DNA of 35,444 nucleotides from Candidatus Segetimicrobium genomatis (GTDB taxonomy: Bacteria; Sysuimicrobiota; Sysuimicrobiia; Sysuimicrobiales; Kaftiobacteriaceae). The notes below the pieces were generated by a model that worked only from the letters and a program-made list of their open reading frames with translations, had not been told where the DNA came from and ran no database searches. The position numbers and the translations under genes were made by a program. Shown one piece after another: positions 9,409-18,210 of this stretch; positions within the stretch are counted from its first letter, which is position 1; every line of letters begins with the position of its first letter. The stretch is taken from positions 22,002 through 57,445 of the forward strand of contig VBAL01000010.1 of assembly GCA_005888595.1 (NCBI GenBank), given 5' to 3'.

Positions 9409-10896
9409 TCAGTCGGTCCTCCACTGCCGTCCTTCCCGCCTTAACAGGTCATCGGCTTCCTTGGGTCCCATGGAGCCGGCCGGATAGTTTGGAAAATCAT
9501 CCGGCGGATGGCCGGCCCAGTACATCAGCAGCGGGTCAACAATCGCCCATTGCAGCTCCACCTCGTCGCGGCGGGGGAATGACGTCTGCACTCCGCGCAT
9601 CACATCCAGGAGCAGGTGTTCGTAAGCGGGATGCTCCGGTTCGCCGAAGTCGCGATAGGAGAAGTCCAGGGTCACGGAGCGGATTTCGTGCTTGTGCCCC
9701 GGGACCCGTGCCCCAAAGCGGAGCGCGATCCTCTCATCATCAGTCGTCTTGAGCACCAGGACATTATGGTCCATCCCGGCGATGTCATAGTCGCGGAACA
9801 AACGCAGCGGAGGCTGGCGGAAGACCACGACCACCTCGGTATCTTTTCGTGCCAGCCGCTTGCCGGCCCGGAGGTAGAATGGCACATCGGCCCACCGCCA
9901 GTTCTCGATCTGCAGCCGCATGGCGGCGTAGGTGGGCGTCGGCGACTGCGGCTCCACGCCCTCTTCTTCCCGGTACCCGGGCACCCGTTGACCGCCCACC
10001 AGATCCGGCGCATACTGGCCGCGCACCGCGGCCACCGGTTGCACGGGCGGAATGGCCCGCAGCACTTTCGCCTTCTCGTTGCGAAATTCTTCGGCGTCAA
10101 ATACGGCCGGCGGCTCCATGGCAATGATCGCCAGCAACTGCAGGACGTGGTTCTGGATCACGTCTCGCACGACACCGACCTCTTCGTAGAATCGCCCCCG
10201 CCCACCCACGCCGATGTCTTCCACAAATGAGATCTGGACGTGATCCACGTAGCGGCGGTTCCAGATCGGCTCGAAGACCGTGTTCGCGAACCGCAGTACC
10301 AGCATATTCTGCACGGTCTCCTTGCCCAGGTAGTGATCGATCCGGTATACGAATTCCTCACCGATGACCCGGTCCACCAACACGTTCAGACGGCGGGCCG
10401 TGGCCTCGTCCCGACCGAACGGTTTCTCGATGATGACCCGGGTCCAGAGCTGGCGACTCCCATAGCGGATCAACTCACTCCGCCCCAGGTTGGTCAGAAT
10501 CGATTCGTAGGTCGATGGCGGCGCGGCCAGGTAGAAGAGACGGTTCCCGCCGGTGCCGAAGCGGGGTTCAACGTCGGCCAGGGTTCGAGCCAGATGCGCA
10601 TAGTCGGCTTCCTTCATCGAATCGGCTGAGACATAGAAGAGCCGTTCCGCGAACCGGCCCCAGCTCGCGGCGTCAATCGCGACGTCCCTCTGCACACCCT
10701 CGCGGACGAAGGTTCGGAATTGTTCATGGGTCATGCCGCGGCGTGACATCCCCACGATGGCGAGGGACCCGGCGATCGCCCCTTCACTGAACAGGCGGTA
10801 TAATGCGGGAAACAGGAGGCGCTGCGACAAGTCCCCGGTCGCGCCGATGATCACGATGGCGACGGGCTCCGGGGTCTGCGTGCCGGGATGGTTCAT
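9409..10896 (-). CDS. zwf: Glucose-6-phosphate 1-dehydrogenase
   Basis: VIIGATGDLSQRLLFPALYRL; RIDHYLGKETVQNMLVLRFANTVFEPIWNRRYVDHVQI; VPFYLRAGKRL. Confidence 0.96.
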   Translation of the reverse strand: MNHPGTQTPEPVAIVIIGATGDLSQRLLFPALYRLFSEGAIAGSLAIVGMSRRGMTHEQFRTFVREGVQRDVAIDAASWGRFAERLFYVSADSMKEADYAHLARTLADVEPRFGTGGNRLFYLAAPPSTYESILTNLGRSELIRYGSRQLWTRVIIEKPFGRDEATARRLNVLVDRVIGEEFVYRIDHYLGKETVQNMLVLRFANTVFEPIWNRRYVDHVQISFVEDIGVGGRGRFYEEVGVVRDVIQNHVLQLLAIIAMEPPAVFDAEEFRNEKAKVLRAIPPVQPVAAVRGQYAPDLVGGQRVPGYREEEGVEPQSPTPTYAAMRLQIENWRWADVPFYLRAGKRLARKDTEVVVVFRQPPLRLFRDYDIAGMDHNVLVLKTTDDERIALRFGARVPGHKHEIRSVTLDFSYRDFGEPEHPAYEHLLLDVMRGVQTSFPRRDEVELQWAIVDPLLMYWAGHPPDDFPNYPAGSMGPKEADDLLRREGRQWRTD

Positions 10897-10930
10897 CGTC
10901 TCTGGCCTCTTGAACGCATCGAGCACGATG

Positions 10931-11052
10931 CACCGGCCTCACCGCCTGCCCGCAGGAAACACTCATGAGTGCTTCGTCCGGCAGGTCTTTTGCGGTTCAG
11001 CCTCAGCGCGTCATCGGCCCGCTCCGCGGGCGACACTCGTGGGTCGGCCATA
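10931..11052. repeat. Dispersed intergenic repeat, related to 6959-7080
   Basis: Shared blocks caccggcctcNccgcctgccc ... ttttgcg..tc.gcctc ... cggcccgctcNgcg ... gtgggtcg.c, read by eye. Confidence 0.6.
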
Positions 11053-11158
11053 TCAACGCCGATGCGGCCCATTCCTACCTCCAACCTGCCCATCCGCGCC
11101 GGGCCAGGGACGCGGAGTGTTTGACCCAGCGCCGGTCGCATGCTACCATCCTCCTGAT

Positions 11159-11236
11159 CGGGGCGTAGCGCAGACTGGCTAGCGCGCGTGGTTTGGGACC
11201 ACGAGGTCGCCGGTTCAAATCCGGCCGCCCCGACCA
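11159..11236 (+). tRNA. tRNA-Pro (anticodon TGG), CCA encoded
   Basis: CGGGGCGTAGCGCAGACTGGCTAGCGCGCGTGGTTTGGGACCACGAGGTCGCCGGTTCAAATCCGGCCGCCCCGACCA; bacterial tRNA-Pro C1-G72 end. Confidence 0.95.
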
Positions 11237-11468
11237 TGCACCACTCGCGGAGTTCATCCTGTACCCGAGTTTCGCGAGTGGTTCAGCACTCAGGGGCATG
11301 GCGGCGCCACACCGTATCCCTTCAACGAGAACATCCGCAGGGTGCATGGCCACACCGCACGTTACCTTCCCCGCCCACTGCAATCCGAGGGGTTCAGGTC
11401 CACCTCGACTATCTTCCGCGAATCTGAAGAAATTGTGAAGATTGAAACGAGGTCCAGAGAATCCAGGA

Positions 11469-12068
11469 TCAGGATTCCGGTGCCGGCGACTCGCCCGGAG
11501 GCACCGCGGGGCTGACCGGCCGAGCCGGCGCGGGTTTGCTGGCGGCCTCTCGAGCCAGCTCGGTGGTCTTCTTGGGCCGCTGCTCGTGGCGGCCCAGGAA
11601 GTCACTGGCGAGGTAGCGCTCCAGCAGATCGCGGACCTGTTGCGTCCGCTGCGCATTCCCCGCCCGCGCCTCAGCGACCCAGGTTTTGTCCACACGGTAG
11701 GTCCGCAGTTGCTTGCCATCGTGGAAATGCACGAGAGGATGCTTCATAGAGTCTTCCAACACCACGACGTGGACGGTCAGCCCCAGCTTCGTGGCGACCT
11801 CGGTGGCGAGGTCGAGCACCCACTGCCGCTTCTCGTCGGGTCGCTGACCTGGACCCATGCCCAGCGTCTCGGCCACGGTCTTCCCTTTCAGAGGGTTCGA
11901 GTCTAGGGCCGGCCCCCGGGGGAGAAGCTGGCTGCGGCGCTTTCGGACCATGTCCATCACCTGTTCCCAGATGTCCAACCCGGCCACGACGAACGCGAAC
12001 ACGTAGAAGAACAGAACGGCGAACGTCAGCGACCAGTAGCGGAAGAACGCCTTTAGTTCCGGAGGCAT
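11469..12068 (-). CDS. Membrane-anchored hypothetical protein
   Basis: MPPELKAFFRYWSLTFAVLFFYVFAFVVAGLDIWEQVMDMVRKRR: one strong TM segment, then a cytoplasmic domain and Pro-rich tail. Divergent from ku. Confidence 0.6.
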   Translation of the reverse strand: MPPELKAFFRYWSLTFAVLFFYVFAFVVAGLDIWEQVMDMVRKRRSQLLPRGPALDSNPLKGKTVAETLGMGPGQRPDEKRQWVLDLATEVATKLGLTVHVVVLEDSMKHPLVHFHDGKQLRTYRVDKTWVAEARAGNAQRTQQVRDLLERYLASDFLGRHEQRPKKTTELAREAASKPAPARPVSPAVPPGESPAPES

Positions 12069-12172
12069 GTGGCTTCCCTCACGACGCCGCGAGACGTGCA
12101 GCGACGGCTTCTGTTGAATTTGGCGCCCGTTCCGGGGCCTCCTCCCCTGCCCCGCTGAGACCCTGCCGAGGT

Positions 12173-12262
12173 GGGGACTGTCCCCTTTCTCCTTTTGACT
12201 CAAACCGGCTACGCGGCACGCTCGCACCCGCTCCAGATGCGGGCGTCCGGGGGACAGTCCCC
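12173..12262. repeat. Pair of GGGGAC-N-GTCCCC palindromes, likely REP-type element
   Basis: ggggactgtcccc at 12173-12185 and ggggacagtcccc at 12250-12262. Confidence 0.65.
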
Positions 12263-12358
12263 GATAGAATTTTGGCTCGGACCGGCCATTCGTCGCTCCG
12301 GGCAGCCCCGCGCCCGCGGCAAGGCGCCGGCACGCAGGCAGGAATTGGCGCACAAGAG

Positions 12359-12364
12359 TATAAT
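12359..12364 (+). promoter_or_regulatory. Candidate -10 box for ku
   Basis: Perfect TATAAT 45 nt upstream of ATG 12409; -35 not convincing. Confidence 0.4.
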
Positions 12365-12408
12365 ACGCGTACATCCATTCGCGGCCCGCCTGACGGAGGG
12401 ACGGTTCG

Positions 12409-13248
12409 ATGCGCCCGATCTGGAAAGGTCACCTCACCTTCGGCCTGGTCACCATTCCCGTAAAACTCTACACCGCTACCGAGCCGAAGGATGTACGGTT
12501 CCGCCTCCTGCACAGCAGTTGCATGACTCCCATTCAAAACAAACGGTATTGCCCCCATCACGAACAAATTGTGGACTGGAACGACGTCGTCCGCGGCTAC
12601 GAGTATGCGAAGGGTAAGTTCGTTCCCGTCAGCGACGAGGACTTGGACAGCGTTCCGCTCGATACGGCTGGCACCGTCAACGTGACGTCTTTCGCCGACC
12701 TCAGCGAGATCGACCCGATCTACTACGAAAAGTCCTACTACCTTGCGCCGGACGAGGGTGGGCAGAAGGCGTTCCGGCTCCTCCACGAAACGATGGAAGA
12801 AACGACAAAGGTTGCGGTCGGCAAGGTCGTGATCAAGGAAAAGGAACACCTCGTCGCGGTGCGGCCGTACGATGGGACGCTGGTCATGTCCACCCTGTAC
12901 TACGCAGATGAAGTGCGCGCCGTCAACGACGTTCCCGAGTTGCCGGTCCAGGCGAAAGTGCATCCGAACGAAAAGAAGATGGCGATGCAATTGATCGAAG
13001 GTCTCATCGCCTCGTTCAATCCCGCCGAATATCGGGATGAGTATCGCGAAGCGCTACAGAAGGTCATCGCCGCAAAGATCGACGGTGAGGCTGTGGTCGG
13101 CGTCCCGGCGCGGAAGCCGGAGAAGGTCGTCGACCTCATGGATGCGCTGCGCCGCAGTCTGCAGATGACCCGCAAGGAGAAGCAGCCCGCCCGCCGGCCC
13201 AGAGCCTCCGCGCCGCGGGCCGCGGCGATGCGCGAGCGGCACCGCTGA
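12409..13248 (+). CDS. ku: Non-homologous end-joining protein Ku
   Basis: MRPIWKGHLTFGLVTIPVKLYTATEPKDVRFRLLHSSCMTPIQNKRYCP; basic C-terminal tail. Confidence 0.96.
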   Translation: MRPIWKGHLTFGLVTIPVKLYTATEPKDVRFRLLHSSCMTPIQNKRYCPHHEQIVDWNDVVRGYEYAKGKFVPVSDEDLDSVPLDTAGTVNVTSFADLSEIDPIYYEKSYYLAPDEGGQKAFRLLHETMEETTKVAVGKVVIKEKEHLVAVRPYDGTLVMSTLYYADEVRAVNDVPELPVQAKVHPNEKKMAMQLIEGLIASFNPAEYRDEYREALQKVIAAKIDGEAVVGVPARKPEKVVDLMDALRRSLQMTRKEKQPARRPRASAPRAAAMRERHR

Positions 13249-13262
13249 CACGAACGTCAATC

Positions 13263-13326
13263 GGAACGTTGGAGCGTTGAAACGTTGAAGCGATTCCACA
13301 GTAACGTTTCAGCGTTCCAACGTTTC
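13263..13326. repeat. Intergenic hairpin of aacgttg/caacgtt units, 24-bp stem and 16-nt loop
   Basis: 13263-13286 pairs with 13303-13326 at 21 of 24 positions; the other 3 can be G-U wobbles. Confidence 0.8.
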
Positions 13327-13340
13327 GCCGCTTCAATGGC

Positions 13341-14057
13341 ATGACGGGCCGCGCGTACATTGGTACGTCCGGCTTCAGCTATCCCGAATGGAAGGGTTCG
13401 TTCTATCCGGCCGATCTACCCAACGGCGAGATGCTGCGATTCTATGGGCAGACGTTCCTCACCGTCGAACTCAACAACACCTTCTACCGGTACCCTGGGG
13501 AAGACACGCTGGCGCAGTGGGCTGCGGCGGTGCCGCCAGAGTTCCGCTTCTCGGTGAAGGCGCACCGCCGCATCACGCACAACAAACGGCTGGTGGACGT
13601 GGACGGAGATGTGGCCTTCCTCTTTGAACGTCTCCGGCGTTTGGGGGACCAGGTGGGCTCGATTCTCTTTCAACTTCCGCCGTCGCTGCGGTTCGACCTG
13701 GGCCTGCTGGAGTCGTTCCTGGCCACCCTACGTCCCGGTGGGCAGGCCGTGCTCGAATTCCGCCACAGCAGCTGGCGGAACGAAACGGTCTACCGCCTGC
13801 TGGAGACTCACCGCGTGGCGCTCTGCGTGGCAGAAACCGACGAAGAAACGCAGCCGGCGGATGTGGTGGGGCCCGTCTCCTATCTCCGGCTACACAAGTC
13901 GCGCTATGCTGACGAGGACCTGGGCCGGTGGGCCCAATGGATCGGTCAGCGCGCCGGCGAGGGTCGTAATGTCTTTGCTTACTTCACGCATGAAGAAGGA
14001 GCGCCGGCCACGGACTACGCGCGAACGCTGATGGAACTTGTGACGGGTAACCAGTAG
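13341..14057 (+). CDS. DUF72 family protein
   Basis: AYIGTSGFSYPEWKGSFYPADLPNGEMLRFYGQTFLTVELNNTFYRYP; FSVKAHRRITH; YLRLHKSRYADEDLGRWAQWI. Confidence 0.93.
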   Translation: MTGRAYIGTSGFSYPEWKGSFYPADLPNGEMLRFYGQTFLTVELNNTFYRYPGEDTLAQWAAAVPPEFRFSVKAHRRITHNKRLVDVDGDVAFLFERLRRLGDQVGSILFQLPPSLRFDLGLLESFLATLRPGGQAVLEFRHSSWRNETVYRLLETHRVALCVAETDEETQPADVVGPVSYLRLHKSRYADEDLGRWAQWIGQRAGEGRNVFAYFTHEEGAPATDYARTLMELVTGNQ

Positions 14058-14118
14058 CCAGTGACCACTCTCAATGACCCCGTTTGTGCTCTTCCTGGCT
14101 CCTGGAGACTGGCTCCTG
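14047..14118. repeat. Degenerate inverted repeat spanning the 3' ends of convergent DUF72 and VOC genes
   Basis: aaccagtagccagtgaccac on one side, cctggctcctggagactggctcctg on the other; it encodes both C-terminal tails. Confidence 0.55.
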
Positions 14119-14499
14119 TTTGGCTCGGGGCACCTCGCTCATGATGGCCATCATATTGTCTTCCGAGTCGTAGAAGAACGCCATCCACAGATCGTAGGTC
14201 TCCATCTGGGCGATGAGGTGAGGCGCGTCGTGAAACCGGACGCCGCGCCCGGCGAGCGCGCCATGTGCCGCCTGGATGTCCGGCACACGGAAATACAGAA
14301 TGGAGTTCCCATGAGGTTGGCCTTCCGGACGGCTCAGCATAAGCCGGACGCCGCTGCAGTCGAAGAACGACAGCCCGGGGGGTGCGGTAAACAGGTGCCG
14401 CAGCCCGAGCCGATCGCGATAGAATGCCGTCGCCCGCTCCACGTCCTTCACCGAGACGCCGATCTGGCCGACCTGAGACAGGGTGACGTCCGCTGTCAT
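14071..14499 (-). CDS. VOC/glyoxalase family protein
   Basis: QIGVSVKDVERATAFYRDRLGLRHLFTAPPGLSFFDCSGVRLML; LWMAFFYDSEDNMMAIMSE. Confidence 0.9.
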   Translation of the reverse strand: MTADVTLSQVGQIGVSVKDVERATAFYRDRLGLRHLFTAPPGLSFFDCSGVRLMLSRPEGQPHGNSILYFRVPDIQAAHGALAGRGVRFHDAPHLIAQMETYDLWMAFFYDSEDNMMAIMSEVPRAKQEPVSRSQEEHKRGH

Positions 14500-14573
14500 G
14501 ACAACCTCCTGAGAATGGTCTCGCCGCTGCGGTTGGCGAACTACACCTTTGGCCAGCATCGCGGCATCACCTT

Positions 14574-17360
14574 GTGCGCATGAGCCTGGAAGCCTACCGG
14601 CGCAAACGCAAATTTCAGCAGACCCCGGAACCCGCGGGCCGTCCCAAGAAGCCCGGCGCGACATCGCGCTCCCGACCGCCGCGGTTTGTCGTCCAGGAGC
14701 ATCATGCGACCAGACGGCATTGGGACTTCCGGCTGGAGATGGCTGCGGTCTTGAAATCGTGGGCTGTTCCCAAGGGACCCACCTACGACCCGGATGAGAA
14801 ACGACTCGCGGTGCCGGTCGAAGATCATCCCATCGACTACATGGAGTTCGAGGGGGTGATCCCCGAGGGCAACTACGGCGCGGGGACGGTGATGGTCTGG
14901 GACCTGGGTACGTACGAGGTGGTGGAAGGCGATCCGGAACAGGCGTACGCAAATGGGAAGCTGACCCTGATTCTGCATGGTCACCGATTGCGGGGTGAGT
15001 TCCACCTCGTCCGGACCAAGATGGGCGGCGCGGTGCAGTGGTTGATGTTCAAGAAACGCGACGCCGACGCCGTCGTGGGCTGGACCCTGCCCGAACCCTC
15101 GACATCGGTGAAGACGGGGAGGACGATCGAACAAATTCGTGCGGACGCCGGGGCACAGTGGTCATCGGGGAACCCCCGCGCTGGCTCGACGCGGAGCATG
15201 AAAACGAAGGCAGTTTCCGCGCGGACACGAAAGACGCTGCACGCTCTCAAACTCCATACGCCGGGAAAGGATCCGTACCCGCGTGACATCAAACCGATGC
15301 TGGCCAGGCTGGTCAACGCCCCCTTCGATGATCCGGCGTGGCTGTTCGAGATCAAGTGGGACGGTGTACGCGCGATGGCGTTCCTTCGCCATAACGGACC
15401 TCGGCGCGAGGTCACCCTCCGGAGTCGCGGAGGGATGACTCTCAACGCGCAGTTCCCGGAGGTGGTGGAGGGACTCTACGGTCAAAACCTCCCCGATGTG
15501 ATTCTGGACGGGGAAATCGTCGCGCTGGATACTGGTGGTCGCGCGCACTTTCAGTTGCTGCAATCCCGCTTCCATGGGGGGAACGGCAGCCGGCCCGGAC
15601 CCGCTCCTCTCATTGCCTACTACGCGTTCGACGTCCTGTACTTCAACGGCCACCGCCTGCTCGACTGGCCGCTCGCCGACCGCCGGCAGGTGCTGGATTC
15701 GGTGCTCCATCCCACCCAGGTGATCCGCGTTTCGGAGGCCGTACCCGAGCACGGCATCGCGTTCTACCGGGCTGCGCAAGACCTGGGAGTGGAAGGCATT
15801 GTCGCCAAGCGCCGCGACGCGCCCTACAGGCCTGGCGAACGCGCGAAAACCTGGCTGAAGATCAAAGTGACACAGCGGATGGAAGCGGTGATCGGCGGAT
15901 TCACCCGCGGTCGCGGGGCCCGGGCGAAGACCTTCGGCGCGGTGTTACTCGGCGTGTACGATGCGGCGGGCCATCTGCAGTACATTGGGCATTGCGGCGG
16001 CGGTTTCACCGATGCAGAGCTCCGGCGCCTCGCGACTCTGCTGCAGGCCCGGGTTGAGGCGGTCTGCCCCTTCGCGCAGGTACCCCCATCCAATGATGTC
16101 GCGACCTGGGTCCGGCCGGAACTGGTGATGGAAGTGGAGTATGCGGGGTGGACGAATGATGGGCTGCTGCGGGTCCCCGTGTTTAAAGGGCTACGAACCG
16201 ACAAGCCGGCGCGCGACGTCACACTCGAACTGCCGGAAGCGCGGAACCCCCCACGCTCGCTTCGCGAGCTCGGGGCGGAGCGCGGAGACGGGGAAACGCG
16301 GATCACCGACCAGGCTCCAGGCCCCAGGCCCGAGGCCCGCGCGCCTGCCGGGCATCTCGATGGCGCACCGGCCGGCGTCGAATTTACCAACCTCGAAAAA
16401 ATCTTCTGGCCGCAGCGAGGATACACGAAGGGCGATCTCATTCGCTACTACCTGGAGGTCGCCCCGCAGATCCTCCCCCACCTGCGAGATCGCCCGGTCA
16501 CGCTCCGCCGCTTCCCAAATGGCATCGCGGGCGAGAGTTTCTACCAGAAGGACTATCCCGATGCGCCGCCATTTGTGGAGACGGTGCGCATCTGGACCGA
16601 GAGCGAAAAGAAAACGCTGGTCGCCCCTCTCTGTAATAATCTGGAGACGCTCACCTGGCTGGCGCAGCTCGCCAACATCGAGATCCACACCTGGTTCAGC
16701 CGCACCACCCCGGTCAGGCGCGCCGAACGGGCGGGCACGGCGGGAACGGTGTTTGCCGCCTCTGAACAGGCGCTGCGCGCCAGCACGCTCAACCGGCCGG
16801 ACTACGTCGTCTTCGACGTCGATCCATACCTCTTCCCCGACAACAAGCTCCCGCAGCGCAAGGGCGAGAAGGACCCCGACTATTCCCGCCGCGGGTTCGA
16901 CGCGGCGACCGAAGCGGCGCTGCTGTTGCGGGACGTGCTGAAACGGCTCAAACTGGACGGATTCGTGAAGACGTCGGGGAAGACTGGTCTGCACCTGTTC
17001 GTGCCGATCGTGCGGCGGTACACGTTTGAGCAGACCCACGCCTTTGCGAAAACCGTCACGCAATATCTCGAAAGTCTCCACCCCCACAGGGTCACTACGG
17101 CATGGGCGGCAGAACAGCGAGTGGGGAAGGTTTTCCTCGACTACAACCAGAACCGGCTGGGCGCAACGCTGGCCAGCGCGTACAGTGTGCGGCCCACACC
17201 GGAGGCCACGGTCTCCCTGCCCCTCACGTGGAAGGAGCTAGAGCGCGGATTGGATCCGCTGGCGTACACCCTCGGGACTGTGCCGGCGTTGATGAAGAGG
17301 CGCAAGGATCCCTGGCGGGACCTGCTCTCAAAGCCTCAGCTGCTCGAGAAGCAACTCTAA
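14574..17360 (+). CDS. ligD: DNA ligase D, domain order phosphoesterase-ligase-polymerase
   Basis: PE: HHATRRHWDFRLEM...SWAVPKGPTYDP. LIG: WLFEIKWDGVRA. POL: FTNLEKIFWPQRGYTKGDLIRYY...VVFDVDPY. Start GTG 14574 or ATG 14580. Confidence 0.96.
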   Translation: MRMSLEAYRRKRKFQQTPEPAGRPKKPGATSRSRPPRFVVQEHHATRRHWDFRLEMAAVLKSWAVPKGPTYDPDEKRLAVPVEDHPIDYMEFEGVIPEGNYGAGTVMVWDLGTYEVVEGDPEQAYANGKLTLILHGHRLRGEFHLVRTKMGGAVQWLMFKKRDADAVVGWTLPEPSTSVKTGRTIEQIRADAGAQWSSGNPRAGSTRSMKTKAVSARTRKTLHALKLHTPGKDPYPRDIKPMLARLVNAPFDDPAWLFEIKWDGVRAMAFLRHNGPRREVTLRSRGGMTLNAQFPEVVEGLYGQNLPDVILDGEIVALDTGGRAHFQLLQSRFHGGNGSRPGPAPLIAYYAFDVLYFNGHRLLDWPLADRRQVLDSVLHPTQVIRVSEAVPEHGIAFYRAAQDLGVEGIVAKRRDAPYRPGERAKTWLKIKVTQRMEAVIGGFTRGRGARAKTFGAVLLGVYDAAGHLQYIGHCGGGFTDAELRRLATLLQARVEAVCPFAQVPPSNDVATWVRPELVMEVEYAGWTNDGLLRVPVFKGLRTDKPARDVTLELPEARNPPRSLRELGAERGDGETRITDQAPGPRPEARAPAGHLDGAPAGVEFTNLEKIFWPQRGYTKGDLIRYYLEVAPQILPHLRDRPVTLRRFPNGIAGESFYQKDYPDAPPFVETVRIWTESEKKTLVAPLCNNLETLTWLAQLANIEIHTWFSRTTPVRRAERAGTAGTVFAASEQALRASTLNRPDYVVFDVDPYLFPDNKLPQRKGEKDPDYSRRGFDAATEAALLLRDVLKRLKLDGFVKTSGKTGLHLFVPIVRRYTFEQTHAFAKTVTQYLESLHPHRVTTAWAAEQRVGKVFLDYNQNRLGATLASAYSVRPTPEATVSLPLTWKELERGLDPLAYTLGTVPALMKRRKDPWRDLLSKPQLLEKQL

Positions 17361-17404
17361 CAGGAAATCACCAGAATCCATTCGCCAAACCCTTTCCCTC
17401 GATC

Positions 17405-17470
17405 GCGGCAACTGGTGACTGGCAACTGGCTGCTGGTCACTGGCTCCGTTACGGGCTACTGATCACTGGC
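17405..17470. repeat. ctggtNactgg-unit repeat overlapping the rdgB stop codon
   Basis: aactggtgactggcaactggctgctggtcactggctccgttacgggctactgatcactggctac. Confidence 0.55.
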
Positions 17471-18187
17471 TACGGTAGTTTCCCCTATCGCCAGCTGGCG
17501 AAGATACACTCGCGCGGCAGCCATCGCCCGGGCCCGATGACTGATCCGGTTCTTCACTGCCATCGGGAGCTGCGCCATCGTCTTGCCGTACTCCGGGACA
17601 AGAAAGATCGGGTCGTACCCGAACCCGTGCGATCCGCGCGGCGCTGCCGCGATCTGACCCTCACAAATCCCTTCAAACGTCCGCACCGCGCCTTCCGGTG
17701 TGGCGACTGCCACCACCGCGCGGTATCGGGCGGTGCGTGATCTGGCTGGCACATCTGCCAGGAGTTTAAGAATCCGCGCGTTGCGCGCGGTATCGGAGAT
17801 CCCCTCGCCCAGGAAACGGCGGGAGTGAGGACCGGGGGCGCCTTGCAGCGCGTCGATCTCGATCCCCGAATCGTCTGCCACGGCCACGCGGCGTGTCAGC
17901 CGCGCCACCGCCAGGGCCTTGCTGATCGCGTTTTCCGTATAGGTCAAACCGTCTTCTTGCAGATCCCGAATCTGCGGGAAGGCATGCAGTGTGTACACCT
18001 GCAACGGGAGATCCCGGAGCAGGTCGAGCAACTCACGCACCTTGCCTGGGTTGCGGGTCGCCAGGACGACCTCCAACGCACCGGAGGGCGGCGCAGACTG
18101 GGCGGCCGGGCGCGCGCGGAGCCGGGACGGTCTCGACCGCCGGGTGCGCGTGGGCCTGGAGCGAACTCTGCGCGACGTTTTGGCCAT
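17456..18187 (-). CDS. rdgB: XTP/dITP diphosphatase (RdgB/HAM1 family) with Arg-rich N-terminal extension
   Basis: VVLATRNPGKVRELLDLLRDLPL; VADDSGIEIDALQGAPGPHSRRFLG; GSHGFGYDPIFLVPEYGKTMAQL. Confidence 0.94.
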   Translation of the reverse strand: MAKTSRRVRSRPTRTRRSRPSRLRARPAAQSAPPSGALEVVLATRNPGKVRELLDLLRDLPLQVYTLHAFPQIRDLQEDGLTYTENAISKALAVARLTRRVAVADDSGIEIDALQGAPGPHSRRFLGEGISDTARNARILKLLADVPARSRTARYRAVVAVATPEGAVRTFEGICEGQIAAAPRGSHGFGYDPIFLVPEYGKTMAQLPMAVKNRISHRARAMAAARVYLRQLAIGETTVASDQ

Positions 18188-18210
18188 GGCCGGTAGACAC
18201 CCCCGCGCAC

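Noticed and set aside
10893-11237. 114-aa ORF beginning MVGAAGFEPATSWSQTTRA
   Set aside because: Antisense translation of the tRNA-Pro gene and flanking repeat; a familiar annotation artefact.
12079-12990. 303-aa minus-strand ORF
   Set aside because: Antisense to ku and crossing a palindromic repeat; no coding signature.
16191-17087. 298-aa minus-strand ORF
   Set aside because: Shadow ORF inside ligD, which has clear domain motifs on the plus strand.
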